A stretch of DNA of 64,000 nucleotides, taken from assembly GCF_020010905.1 (NCBI RefSeq), contig NZ_JAGJBY010000002.1, positions 1 through 64,000 of the forward strand. Reading direction: 5' to 3'. How positions within the stretch are numbered: the first letter of the stretch is position 1; every line of letters starts with the position of its first letter. The position numbers and the translations under genes were made by a program. The notes under the pieces are model-generated. The model saw nothing but the letters and a program-made list of their open reading frames with translations. It was not told the DNA's origin and did no database searches. Source of the stretch: Streptomyces acidiscabies. GTDB taxonomy: Bacteria > Actinomycetota > Actinomycetes > Streptomycetales > Streptomycetaceae. Below, piece by piece: positions 41,238 through 48,863 of the stretch.

Positions 41238-41589
41238 CGCGTCATCCCCGGCTACGACGGCCCCGGCACCCGCAGCCGGAAAGGCCCCCAAGTCCTAAGT
41301 ACCCCACCCGACTTGGGCCCCTGCAACGGCCGTAGCCCGCGTCCGCACCCACAACACCCCCACCACGCCCGCACCTCGACGCACCCGGTTTCCCCACACC
41401 CGCGCCGTAGGGTGCCGCAAGTGGAGCCTCCCGGTCCGCCGGACGGTCGTGATCCGGCCAACAACCGGACTGGACCAATCGGTTGAAGACAGGAACACCG
41501 AGGCCCCGGCGTGCGTCTTGATAGATGGAGCGCCCTGGAACGTGCTCGGTAAAACGTGCGTCAAACCTGTAACCGCGACGGCACGCCGC

Positions 41590-41617
41590 GTGCACGTGCA
41601 TCTGCTCACGCATCTGC
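41590..41617 (+). promoter_or_regulatory. 28-nt regulatory motif before the DUF397 gene (copy 1)
   Basis: GTGCACGTGCATCTGC, four bases, GCATCTGC; ends 80 bp before the DUF397 GTG. The same element, inverted, lies before the anti-sigma-like gene at 42640-42667, also about 75 bp from its start. Confidence 0.75.
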
Positions 41618-41697
41618 ACATGAACGGAGTTATGATCCGGACAGTTGACCACTGCACCAACGGCCGCAAGAGCCAGTGCACCAGCAGGGAGCGACCT

Positions 41698-41958
41698 GTG
41701 GACCACGACGTTGACGGGGGACGCGACGTGTACAACGGCATGACGGCCACGCAGTTGCACGGGGTGGCCTGGCAGAAGAGCAGGCACAGCAACTCGCAGG
41801 GAAACTGCGTGGAGTTCGCGCGCCTGCCCGGCGGCGACGTCGCGGTGCGCAACTCGCGCTTCCCGGACGGACCCGCGCTGGTCTACACGCGCGCGGAGAT
41901 AGAGGCGATGCTGCTCGGCGTCAAGGACGGTGAGTTCGACCACCTGATCGCAGGCTGA
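41698..41958 (+). CDS. DUF397 regulatory peptide
   Basis: An 86-residue protein with the DUF397 core WQKSRHSNSQGNCVEFARLP, then the VAVRNSRFPDGPALVYTRAE segment and a C-terminal AEIEAMLLGVKDGEFDHL. DUF397 proteins are small partners encoded next to XRE (DUF5753) regulators and RsbW-like ATPases in Streptomyces abaA/whiJ-type loci, where some act as antagonists of the XRE protein. Here the ATPase gene (42056-42565) and XRE gene (42886-43746) lie immediately downstream. GTG at 41698 has GGGAG upstream. A terminator hairpin (41957-41992) ends the unit. Confidence 0.88.
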   Translation: MDHDVDGGRDVYNGMTATQLHGVAWQKSRHSNSQGNCVEFARLPGGDVAVRNSRFPDGPALVYTRAEIEAMLLGVKDGEFDHLIAG

Positions 41959-41992
41959 GAGCGGCCGTTCCGGGAGACGGACGGCCGCTCTC
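41957..41992 (+). terminator. Terminator between convergent DUF397 and anti-sigma-like genes
   Basis: GAGAGCGGCCGT / ACGGCCGCTCTC, a perfect 12-bp inverted repeat with a 12-nt loop beginning at the DUF397 stop. It can serve both directions. Confidence 0.88.
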
Positions 41993-42055
41993 CGTATACG
42001 ACACGCCGGTGACGCGCGTAGAACTCGCGCGCCCGGCGTCGTACGTATCCGTACG

Positions 42056-42565
42056 TCACTCGGCGGGGGTGCCGAGCCCGAAGAGGGCCCACACGACCTT
42101 GCCGCCGAGCGCGCCGGCCAGCGGGTGCCAGCCCCAGCTGTCGGCGAAGGAGTCGACGAGGAAGAGGCCGCGCCCGGACTCCGCCGCGAAGTCGTCGGTC
42201 TCGCGCGCCTCGGGCGTCGTACGGCCCGGGTCGCGCACCGCGCACACGAGCCGTCCGGTCCACCGCATCAAGTGCAGCCGCACGGGCGGCTGGTGGTCGT
42301 CGGAGCCGTTCGACTCGGCCTGGGCGGACGGCAGTCCGTGCCGCAGCGCGTTGGTGACCAGTTCGGAGACGACGAGACAGATGTCGTCGAAGCGGTCGCC
42401 GACGTCCCACTGTCCGAGCGTGCGGCGGGTGAACTGCCGTGCCTCGCGCACTGCTTCGAGGCGGGCGGGCAGAGCGCAGGAGGCGGCGTTGGACACGGCC
42501 GCGGGATCCAGCGGCGGAAGGCCCTGCCGTAATGGCTTGAGCATGGTCGATCCATTCGTCCCCAT
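42056..42565 (-). CDS. Anti-sigma-like GHKL ATPase (RsbW-type)
   Basis: A 169-residue protein. HATPase_c_2 motifs are visible: FDDICLVVSELVTNALRHG (N box), CAVRDPGRTTPE (D/G1 region) and ESGRGLFLVDSFADSWGWH (G2). It closely resembles the regulatory ATPases that accompany XRE/DUF397 pairs in Streptomyces. The ATG at 42565 with GGGAGTGCC upstream gives a normal length; the frame is open further upstream but that region is His/Pro-rich and contains the shared 28-nt motif instead. It is divergent from the XRE gene and convergent with the DUF397 gene. Likely target: a sigma factor or the XRE regulator; not determinable here. Confidence 0.88.
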   Translation of the reverse strand: MGTNGSTMLKPLRQGLPPLDPAAVSNAASCALPARLEAVREARQFTRRTLGQWDVGDRFDDICLVVSELVTNALRHGLPSAQAESNGSDDHQPPVRLHLMRWTGRLVCAVRDPGRTTPEARETDDFAAESGRGLFLVDSFADSWGWHPLAGALGGKVVWALFGLGTPAE

Positions 42566-42639
42566 GCGAGGCACTCCCGGGAATTCGCGTGTCGTTGCGA
42601 TGCAGCGGTGGCGCGAGACCATGTTTTCGGATGCGACCG

Positions 42640-42667
42640 GCGGATGCAAGGGCAGATGCACGTGCAC
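42640..42667 (-). promoter_or_regulatory. 28-nt regulatory motif before the anti-sigma-like gene (copy 2)
   Basis: On the minus strand: GTGCACGTGCATCTGC, four bases, GCATCCGC, ending 75 bp before the ATG at 42565. Apart from the four spacer bases and one T/C change it is identical to 41590-41617. The rest of the gap 42566-42885 shows no gene. Confidence 0.75.
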
Positions 42668-42885
42668 GTGACCGAAATGAGCCGCCCGTGGGGGTTGTTG
42701 GTCATTTTTTCCGCCAACTTCTCGCACAACTCTCCCTCCCGTCTTGCTTTCACACCCCCCTCCTCCGGGGTAACCCCACCTGTGAGCTTTGGCTTCTTTC
42801 CGTCTCTGTAATCAGGTGAGTACTGCTCGGAGTGTTTTAGTGGCAGACTTCGGCCCCTGGAGACGGTTGGGGAGGCTTGGCGAAC

Positions 42886-43746
42886 GTGAGCGCGGGAGAG
42901 CCCGGATCGGTGGTGCGACGCATGCTGCTCGGCTCGCAACTCAGGCGGCTGCGCGAGTCGCGCGGCATCACACGCGAGGCCGCGGGTTACTCGATCCGCG
43001 CCTCCGAGTCCAAGATCAGTCGGATGGAGCTGGGCCGGGTGAGCTTCAAGACGCGGGACGTAGAGGACCTGCTGACGCTGTACGGCATCACGGACGACAC
43101 CGAGCGCGCGGCCCTCGTCGGCCTCGCCCGGGAGACCAACGTGGCCGGATGGTGGCACAGTTACTCCGACGTCCTGCCGTCCTGGTTCCCCACCTACGTC
43201 GGCCTCGAAGGCGCCGCCTCCCTCATCCGGTCGTACGAGGTGCAGTTCGTGCCCGGCCTCCTCCAGACCGAGGCGTACGCGCACGCGGTCGTCGCGCGCG
43301 GCATGCGGGGCGCCTCGATCGCCGACATCGACCGCCGCGTCGCGCTGCGCCTGGAGCGCCAGAAGTACCTCGTCGCCGAGAACCCGCCGGACGTCCACAT
43401 CGTCCTGGACGAGGCCGGATTGCGCCGTCCCTACGGCGACCGCGAGGTGATGCGCGGCCAGCTCCAGCACCTCATCGACGTCTCCGAGCGGCCCAACGTC
43501 CGCCTCCAGGTGATGCCGTTCAGCTTCGGCGGCCACGCGGCCGAGTCCGGCGCGTTCAGCATCCTCAGCTTTCCCGAGTCCGACCTCTCGGACGTCGTGT
43601 ACCTGGAGCAGCTCACCAGCGCGCTGTATCTCGACAAACGTGAGGACGTCGCGCAGTACGAGCAGGTTCTGCGTGAACTCCAGGACGACAGCCCGTCGCC
43701 CGCGGAGAGCCGCGACCTCCTGCGCGGTCTGCTGCAACTCTCGTAA
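42886..43746 (+). CDS. XRE-family regulator with DUF5753 domain
   Basis: A 286-residue regulator. The N-terminal XRE HTH spans about residues 15-70 (LLGSQLRRLRESRGITREAA, then GYSIRASESKISRMELGRVS) and the C-terminal DUF5753 region has the characteristic YEVQFVPGLLQTEAYAHAVV, ALRLERQKYLV and LDEAGLRRPYGDREVMRGQL motifs. These proteins usually control a nearby DUF397 gene. GTG at 42886 is spaced well from GGGGAGG, unlike the TTG nine bases upstream. It is divergent from the anti-sigma-like ATPase gene. A short inverted repeat (ATAGGG-AAAA-CCCTAT at 43788-43803) lies after the gene. Confidence 0.92.
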   Translation: MSAGEPGSVVRRMLLGSQLRRLRESRGITREAAGYSIRASESKISRMELGRVSFKTRDVEDLLTLYGITDDTERAALVGLARETNVAGWWHSYSDVLPSWFPTYVGLEGAASLIRSYEVQFVPGLLQTEAYAHAVVARGMRGASIADIDRRVALRLERQKYLVAENPPDVHIVLDEAGLRRPYGDREVMRGQLQHLIDVSERPNVRLQVMPFSFGGHAAESGAFSILSFPESDLSDVVYLEQLTSALYLDKREDVAQYEQVLRELQDDSPSPAESRDLLRGLLQLS

Positions 43747-43987
43747 CTCGCCCGTCAGTTGAACCGTCAGGCAGCACCCTCCGTGCGATAGGGAAAACCC
43801 TATAAACACCGCGCGGATGCTTGCCTGTTGAACATCTGCCCCTACAACGGCCCCTATTCGTCAGTACGATGACGTGTGATCAGCTTGAACGGCTGTTCGG
43901 GAGACGGATCGCGGGGGTCCGCCTCCACTGCTTCGGCCTGCTCCGGCTGCTTCGGCACTGCTTCGGCGGCAAGGATTGAGGGATCAC

Positions 43988-45451
43988 ATGTCGTCCTCCG
44001 ACTTCACCGACCTGGCACGGCAGTTCATCGATGGCGAATGGCGTTCCGGCACGGGTTCCTGGGACATCATCGACGTCAATCCGTACGACGGGGTCAAGCT
44101 CGCGTCGATCACCATCGCGACGATCGACGAGGTCGACCAGGCGTACCGGTCCGCGGAGCGGGCGCAGCGCGAGTGGGCCACGACCAACCCCTATGCCCGC
44201 CGTGACGTCTTCGAGCGGGTCCTTCGACTCGTGGAAGACCGCGAGCAGTTGATCACGGACTTCATCGTCGCCGAACTCGGCGGCACGCATCTCAAGGCGC
44301 GCTTCGAGATCGGGCTCGCGAAGGAATTCCTGCGTGAGGCCGCGCAGTTGACGCTTCGCCTCGAAGGGCGGCTGCTTCCCTCACCCATCGAGGGCAAGGA
44401 GAATCGCCTCTACCGGGAGCCGGTTGGGGTCGTCGGCGTCATCAGCCCCTTCAACTTCCCGTTCCTGCTGTCGATCAAGCCGGTCGCGTCGGCGCTGGCC
44501 CTGGGCAACGCGGTGGTGGTGAAGCCGCACCAGGAGACGCCGATCGTCGGCGGCACGCTGATCGCCAAGTTCTTCGAGGACGCGGGGCTGCCCGCCGGGC
44601 TGTTGAACGTCGTCCTGACGGACATCGCCGAGATCGGCGACGCGTTCATCGAGCACCCCGTCCCCAAGGTCATCTCCTTCACCGGGTCCGACAAGATCGG
44701 GCGGCACGTCGCGACGGTGTGTGCGGCTCAACTCAAGCGGACGGTCCTGGAGTTGGGCGGCAACAGCGCGCTGGTCGTCCTCGACGACGCGGACGTCGAC
44801 TACGCGGTCGACGCGGCCGTCTTCAGCCGGTACGTCGATCAGGGCCAGGTCTGCATGGCCGCGAACCGGGTCCTCGTCGACCGTTCCGTGGCCGACGAGT
44901 TCACGGAGAAGTTCGTCGCGAAGGTCAAGACGCTCAAGACCGGCGACCCCAGCGACCCCCAGACCGTCATCGGGCCGGTCATCAACTCCCTTCAGGCGAA
45001 CGCGGTCACGGCCGCGGTGGATCAGGCGGTCGCGGAGGGCGCCACGGTCCTGGTCCGGGGTGAGACCACCAACAACCTTGTGGAACCGTCGGTGTTGACG
45101 GACGTGCCGAGCCACTCGGCGCTCCTGCACAAGGAGATTTTCGGCCCCGTCGCGCTGCTTGTCCCCTTCGACGGGGAGGAGGAGGCGATCCGGATCGTCA
45201 ACGACTCTCCGTACGGGTTGAGTGGCGCCGTCCATACGGCCGACGTCGAGCGTGGGGTGACCTTCGCGAAGCGGATCGATACGGGGATGTTCCACGTCAA
45301 CGACGGGACGATCCATGACGAGCCGCTGATTCCGTTCGGGGGCGAGAAGCACTCCGGAATAGGCCGCCTGAACGGTGAACCGACGTTGGACGCCTTCACG
45401 ACCCTGAAGTGGATCTCGGTCCAGCGGGGCCGGAGCAAGTTCCCCTTCTGA
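43988..45451 (+). CDS. NAD(P)-dependent aldehyde dehydrogenase
   Basis: A 487-residue ALDH-superfamily enzyme. Motifs: SPFNFPFLLSIKPVASALAL with VVKPHQETP (cofactor binding), FTGSDKIGRHV, ELGGNSALVVLDDAD (catalytic Glu) and DQGQVCMAANRVLV (catalytic Cys in QVCMA). The C-terminal KEIFGPV-LLVPF and NDSPYGLSGAVHT segments are also typical. It resembles benzaldehyde/aromatic aldehyde dehydrogenases (the xylC/vanillin type), but substrate range cannot be set from sequence. ATG at 43988. A repeated CTGCTTCGG pattern just upstream (43925-43965) is noted. It lies between the two XRE/DUF397 sets. Confidence 0.92.
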   Translation: MSSSDFTDLARQFIDGEWRSGTGSWDIIDVNPYDGVKLASITIATIDEVDQAYRSAERAQREWATTNPYARRDVFERVLRLVEDREQLITDFIVAELGGTHLKARFEIGLAKEFLREAAQLTLRLEGRLLPSPIEGKENRLYREPVGVVGVISPFNFPFLLSIKPVASALALGNAVVVKPHQETPIVGGTLIAKFFEDAGLPAGLLNVVLTDIAEIGDAFIEHPVPKVISFTGSDKIGRHVATVCAAQLKRTVLELGGNSALVVLDDADVDYAVDAAVFSRYVDQGQVCMAANRVLVDRSVADEFTEKFVAKVKTLKTGDPSDPQTVIGPVINSLQANAVTAAVDQAVAEGATVLVRGETTNNLVEPSVLTDVPSHSALLHKEIFGPVALLVPFDGEEEAIRIVNDSPYGLSGAVHTADVERGVTFAKRIDTGMFHVNDGTIHDEPLIPFGGEKHSGIGRLNGEPTLDAFTTLKWISVQRGRSKFPF

Positions 45452-45455
45452 CAGC

Positions 45456-45773
45456 TCAGTTGTCGCCTTCGGCGTCGTAGGTCACGGGGATCCGCTCGCC
45501 CCGGCTCTCGGCGATCCGCCGCAGGTCGGTCATGGACTCACGCATCCGCGCGATCAGGAACCTCAACTGGTCCTCGGTGACCTTGCGGTCGCTCAGCAGA
45601 TCCTTGGCGTGCTCCAACAGGTCGCCGGCCATACCGAGTTGAGCGGCCTCGACACGATCGGCGAGCCGGGAGACGTAACCGCCCTCGCGGGTGGTCATCA
45701 GGTAGCAGGGCTGGTTGAGGTCGTTGGCCCAGGGGAGGAGGCGGCGGACGGGCTCTTCGGGGGTGGCGGACAT
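45456..45773 (-). CDS. Small hypothetical protein
   Basis: A 105-residue soluble protein starting MSATPEEPVRRLLPWANDLN. Helical, charged, with LLEHAKDLLSDRKVTEDQLR and FLIARMRESMTDLRRIAESR. ATG at 45773. It ends four bases after the aldehyde dehydrogenase stop (convergent) and is divergent from the second XRE gene about 110 bp away. Such short proteins often accompany XRE/DUF397 sets in Streptomyces, but I know no function. Confidence 0.65.
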   Translation of the reverse strand: MSATPEEPVRRLLPWANDLNQPCYLMTTREGGYVSRLADRVEAAQLGMAGDLLEHAKDLLSDRKVTEDQLRFLIARMRESMTDLRRIAESRGERIPVTYDAEGDN

Positions 45774-45824
45774 GGGGGATCTCGCTTTCTGTGGCGAACT
45801 GGTCACACTGTGCGGGGTGGAGAG

Positions 45825-45837
45825 CTAGCCTCGCTAG
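45825..45837 (+). promoter_or_regulatory. Palindrome in the divergent 45774-45882 region
   Basis: CTAGCCTCGCTAG: perfect arms CTAGC/GCTAG with a 3-bp centre, 46 bp before the XRE start. Candidate operator for the XRE regulator and/or the small hypothetical gene. Confidence 0.5.
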
Positions 45838-45882
45838 TCAAAAGCGGGTGACCCGGCGTTTGTCACGAAGGGGGCGAAGGGG

Positions 45883-46680
45883 ATGGGTCGTAACAGGTAC
45901 GGGGTGTGGCTCAAGAAGCGGCGGGAGGAAGTGGGCCTCACGCAGCAGGAGTTGGCCGACAAGGTGCATGTGAGCCGGACGTACATCGCGCATATCGAGA
46001 CGGGGCGGAGGGTGCCCTCGGAAGAGGACGCGCGACGACTGGACCAGGCACTGAGCGCGCACGGAGCACTGACCGACTTCCGGCCGCAGGATGAGGGTGA
46101 GGTCGAGGAGTACTTCGCGCCGGTCCTGGAACTCGAACGACAGGCGGTGCAGATCTGGGAGTACGCGGAGGGGTTCTTCCCCGGTCTCCTCCAGACGGAG
46201 CGGTACGCGCACGCGCTTTTCGGGAGGGCGTTCCCTCCGATCACCGAGGAGGAGCGTTACAAGCGCGTTGTCACCCGCCTCGACCGAGCGAAGATCCTCG
46301 GGAACCCCACGACCCCCGTACTCTGGGCGCTGCTGGACGAGGGCCTGCTGCGGCGACCCATGGCCCCCGTCGACATCATGGCCGAGCAGATTACGCACGT
46401 CGCTGATCTCGCGGAGAGTGAGCGCATCCGAGTCCACGTGCTCCCGTTCGGCGCGGGTTACAACCCGCTGATGGGCGGCGCACTCACGCTGATGTGGTTC
46501 CAGGATCAGCCGCCGATGGCCTACACCGAGGGCCACGCGATGGGCCGGACGCACGACTCCCCGGCGGTGGTCCAGCGTTACCAGCATCGCTACGATCTTG
46601 CCCTGAGTGATGCCCTGCCGCTCAAAGAGTCAGTGGCCATGCTCAGGGCAACTGCTAAGGAGCACGAACATCGTGACTGA
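45883..46680 (+). CDS. XRE-family regulator with DUF5753 domain (second copy)
   Basis: A 265-residue regulator with the XRE HTH (VWLKKRREEVGLTQQELADK, VHVSRTYIAHIETGRRVPS) and DUF5753 features (YAEGFFPGLLQTERYAHALF, RVVTRLDRAKIL, RPMAPVDIMAEQITHVADLA). ATG start at 45883, preceded by GGGGGCGAAGGGG. The next gene, a DUF397 protein, starts 8 bp before its stop (GTG at 46673), a strong sign of coupling. It forms the second XRE/DUF397 pair in the window. Confidence 0.92.
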   Translation: MGRNRYGVWLKKRREEVGLTQQELADKVHVSRTYIAHIETGRRVPSEEDARRLDQALSAHGALTDFRPQDEGEVEEYFAPVLELERQAVQIWEYAEGFFPGLLQTERYAHALFGRAFPPITEEERYKRVVTRLDRAKILGNPTTPVLWALLDEGLLRRPMAPVDIMAEQITHVADLAESERIRVHVLPFGAGYNPLMGGALTLMWFQDQPPMAYTEGHAMGRTHDSPAVVQRYQHRYDLALSDALPLKESVAMLRATAKEHEHRD

Positions 46681-46867
46681 CCAGACCTGGCGAAAGTCGT
46701 CCTACAGCGGTGTCGAGAGCAACAGTTGCTTGGAAGTCCTCGACGACCACCCCTCGGGCGTCCCGGTCCGCGATTCCAAGTTGGCTGAAGGCCCAGCTCT
46801 GTTGGTGGGGCCGTCGGCCTGGACGTCGTTCATCGCGTCGGTGAAGGAACGCACGAGCCACGCCTGA
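46673..46867 (+). CDS. DUF397 regulatory peptide (second copy)
   Basis: A 64-residue DUF397 protein: TWRKSSYSGVESNSCLEVLD and VPVRDSKLAEGPALLVGPSA, with W-FI-V at the end. GTG at 46673 overlaps the XRE gene. Expected to be the partner or antagonist of the XRE protein. A decayed copy follows immediately. Confidence 0.88.
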   Translation: MTDQTWRKSSYSGVESNSCLEVLDDHPSGVPVRDSKLAEGPALLVGPSAWTSFIASVKERTSHA

Positions 46868-47038
46868 CCGCACCTGGCGCAAGTCAACCTACAGCGACAA
46901 CAACGCCGGTTCCTGCCCCTGGAAGTCCTCGACGGTCACCCCACCTCCGTCCCGGTCCGCGCCCCCACCCTCCTCATCCCGGCCTCCGCCTGGACCCCCT
47001 TCATCGCAGCCGTCAGGACTTCCCCCCTCCACCCCTGA
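46864..47038 (+). pseudogene. Decayed tandem DUF397 copy
   Basis: Reading from 46864, TWRKSTYSDNNAGSCP-like sequence is homologous to the preceding DUF397 gene, but two extra Cs after the TGC (Cys) codon (TGC CC CTGGAAGTC versus TGC TTGGAAGTC in the intact gene) shift the frame; the correct continuation (LEVLDGHPTSVPVRAPT, then WTPFIAAV) resumes in another frame. No start codon is seen. A recent tandem duplication followed by decay explains it. Confidence 0.8.
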
Positions 47039-47399
47039 CCGCACACGCCCCCGTCCCCCCGGGCAGCCGCCGCCGATTCCGCGCCACCCACCCGTACACA
47101 ACCCGCGCACACCTCCGCACCCCCGGCAGCCGCACCACCGCCCCCACCACCTGCCACCCCACCGACGCGGACGACCCCACATACCTCCCCAACGCCTCAG
47201 CCCCACCGGCGAGAACCACACCCCCGCGCATCAACAACACCTCCCGGTTGAGCCGTTCAAGCTGCGCCGAGGTCAACTCCCCGTCCAGGAACTGCCAGGG
47301 CACAGCCTCAACCACCGGCGAGGCCATCCCCCGCATCCGATCAACGGCAACCTGACAGAACCCACAGTCCCCGTCGTACACAAGCACCGGCATCGACAT
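47013..47399 (-). CDS. DCC-family thiol-disulfide oxidoreductase-like protein (DUF393)
   Basis: A 128-residue protein with the DUF393 N-terminal DGDCGFCQVAVDRM (DxDCxxC) motif, an expected thioredoxin-like fold, and a C-terminal VYGWVARNRRRL segment. ATG at 47399 (MSMPVLVYDGDCGF). It overlaps the end of the DUF397 pseudogene on the other strand. Physiological redox partner is unknown. Confidence 0.9.
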   Translation of the reverse strand: MSMPVLVYDGDCGFCQVAVDRMRGMASPVVEAVPWQFLDGELTSAQLERLNREVLLMRGGVVLAGGAEALGRYVGSSASVGWQVVGAVVRLPGVRRCARVVYGWVARNRRRLPGGTGACAVRGGGGKS

Positions 47400-47411
47400 A
47401 TCCCCGCCTCC

Positions 47412-47753
47412 TCAAGCCGCATCGGTCTGGTGCGCGGTGAACGACACCTGCGTATCGTCATCGTCGAGCGCGATGTTCAGCGTCGCGTCCAATGCCTTCG
47501 CCAGCTTGGCGAGCAGCGGCAGAGTGGGGACCGTGTCGGACCCCTCGATGCGTGAGACCTTCGCCTGGCTGAGTCCCGACCGCTCGGCCAACTCGCTCTG
47601 TGTGAGCCCGAGTTCGGTGCGCCGGTCGTACACGGCCTTCGCGAGCGCCATGGACATCCGGATCTCGTGCCGCGCCTCGGCGATATCTTCGGCCTCGGTG
47701 AACCCTTCGGTGAGCTTGCGTTCCCGCAACGTCTTCCAACGGCTGTGGCTCAT
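47412..47753 (-). CDS. XRE-type antitoxin (HigA-like) of a toxin-antitoxin pair
   Basis: A 113-residue protein with an XRE HTH at about residues 45-100: RTELGLTQSELAERSGLSQA, KVSRIEGSDTVPTLPLLAKL. The N-terminal helical part (AEDIAEARHEIRMSMALAKA) is typical of HigA/MqsA-like antitoxins paired with RelE/HigB toxins. It is second in the operon and its ATG overlaps the toxin stop by 4 bp (ATGA). It would bind the toxin and repress the palindrome upstream of the toxin gene. Confidence 0.85.
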   Translation of the reverse strand: MSHSRWKTLRERKLTEGFTEAEDIAEARHEIRMSMALAKAVYDRRTELGLTQSELAERSGLSQAKVSRIEGSDTVPTLPLLAKLAKALDATLNIALDDDDTQVSFTAHQTDAA

Positions 47754-48133
47754 CGCTCGACCTCTCCTCTCTCGATGACGCGGACGAACTCCTCGTGCGC
47801 GGGTCCATGCTCCGCCTCGCAGATCTTCCGCGCGAGCTTGGCACGCTCGACCTCGGCTTCCTCCCGCATCCGCGTCTTGCGGAAGACGGTCAGCAGGACG
47901 GCGGTGCGGTCGGGGGTGAGCCAGTAAGTGATCCGTATCGCGGCGCCGTCGAGGGTGGGCCGCAACTCCCGGACCCCGTCGCCGAGATGACGCGCGTACG
48001 GCTCACCCAGAGCGGCGGCGTACTCGGCGAGCAGCCCCACGTATTCGTCGACCTTGAGGAAGTGCTTGGCGGGGAGAGCTTCCAGCCAGGCCCGCACTTC
48101 CGGTTCCAACTCGATGGCGAAGAGCGCATCCAC
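47750..48133 (-). CDS. HigB/RelE-like (Gp49 family) mRNA-interferase toxin
   Basis: A 127-residue toxin. It shows the phage-derived Gp49/HigB pattern: FLKVDEYVGLLAEYAAALGE (helix), RHLGDGVRELRPTLDGAAIR (the GLWELR-like core), ITYWLTPDRTAVLLTVFRKT and a C-terminal basic helix (REEAEVERAKLARKICEAEH). Such toxins cleave mRNA at ribosomes. GTG start. A perfect 20-bp palindrome sits 12 bp upstream. With the downstream XRE antitoxin it forms a toxin-first (HigBA-type) module. Confidence 0.85.
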   Translation of the reverse strand: MDALFAIELEPEVRAWLEALPAKHFLKVDEYVGLLAEYAAALGEPYARHLGDGVRELRPTLDGAAIRITYWLTPDRTAVLLTVFRKTRMREEAEVERAKLARKICEAEHGPAHEEFVRVIERGEVER

Positions 48134-48144
48134 ATCGCCACGCT

Positions 48145-48164
48145 ATATGTCGTCGACGACATAT
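48145..48164 (-). promoter_or_regulatory. 20-bp perfect palindrome upstream of the toxin-antitoxin operon
   Basis: ATATGTCGTCGACGACATAT, self-complementary over all 20 bases, 12 bp before the toxin GTG. Its TATAGC-like left flank (minus strand) would be placed as a -10 for a leaderless transcript. Best candidate for the toxin-antitoxin autoregulatory operator. Confidence 0.82.
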
Positions 48165-48305
48165 TCAAGGCGGCTGGGTCGAGGCCGATCGAGACGTTCT
48201 CCGCCTCCGCGACCGGCTGTAGCGCATGGCGGCCAGGATCTGACCTATATCCCCCCTACCTTCAGAGATGTCAGGCAGAACCGCCCCCGGCGAAAGGCAC
48301 CCCCC

Positions 48306-48845
48306 ATGGTCACCCACGTCCCCTCCGAAACCCCCGGCGACGAGGTCGGCGCCCTCCTCGCGTTCCTCGAAGAGCAGCGCGGCGGCATCCGTCGGTCCGT
48401 GCTCGGCCTCACCGCGGAGCAAGCCGCCTCGAAACCCAGCGCCAGCGACCTCTCCCTCTCCGGCATCGTCAAACACGTCGCCGAGGTCGAACAGTTCTGG
48501 GTCGCCCTGGCGAAGGCGGAGGCGCCGGCCGTGCAGCGGGACGCCTCGAACTGGCACGAGTGTTTCCAGCTCGTCGGCGACGAGACCGTCGAGGGACAGC
48601 TCGCGTACTGGGAGAAGGTCGCCGCCGATACCGAGGCGTTCGTCAGGGCAGCCGACAGCCTCGACCGAACCTTCGCGCTCCCGGACCAGCCCTGGTTCCC
48701 GCCGGAGGGCCGCGTCTCCCTGCGCTGGCTGCTGCTGCACCTCATCCGCGAGACGGCAAGGCACGCCGGCCACGCCGACGTCGTACGGGAATCCCTCGAC
48801 GGCAAGACCGCCTTCGAGCTGGTCGCGCTCGCGGCGAAAAGCTGA
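48306..48845 (+). CDS. DinB-family (DUF664) protein
   Basis: A 179-residue four-helix DinB-like protein: ALLAFLEEQRGGIRRSVLGL, SLSGIVKHVAEVEQFWVALA (metal-site His), RWLLLHLIRETARHAGHADV (second His pair). These features fit the mycothiol-dependent/DinB superfamily (DUF664). ATG at 48306, followed closely by a PadR regulator gene (18 bp), so the two may be co-transcribed. Specific reaction unknown; relatives include thiol-S-transferases. Confidence 0.88.
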   Translation: MVTHVPSETPGDEVGALLAFLEEQRGGIRRSVLGLTAEQAASKPSASDLSLSGIVKHVAEVEQFWVALAKAEAPAVQRDASNWHECFQLVGDETVEGQLAYWEKVAADTEAFVRAADSLDRTFALPDQPWFPPEGRVSLRWLLLHLIRETARHAGHADVVRESLDGKTAFELVALAAKS

Positions 48846-48863
48846 CCCCATAACCTGGACCCC

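Noticed and set aside
41242..41943. 233-residue minus-strand frame over the DUF397 region
   Set aside because: Shadow of the DUF397 gene and its leader; no domain or ribosome site.
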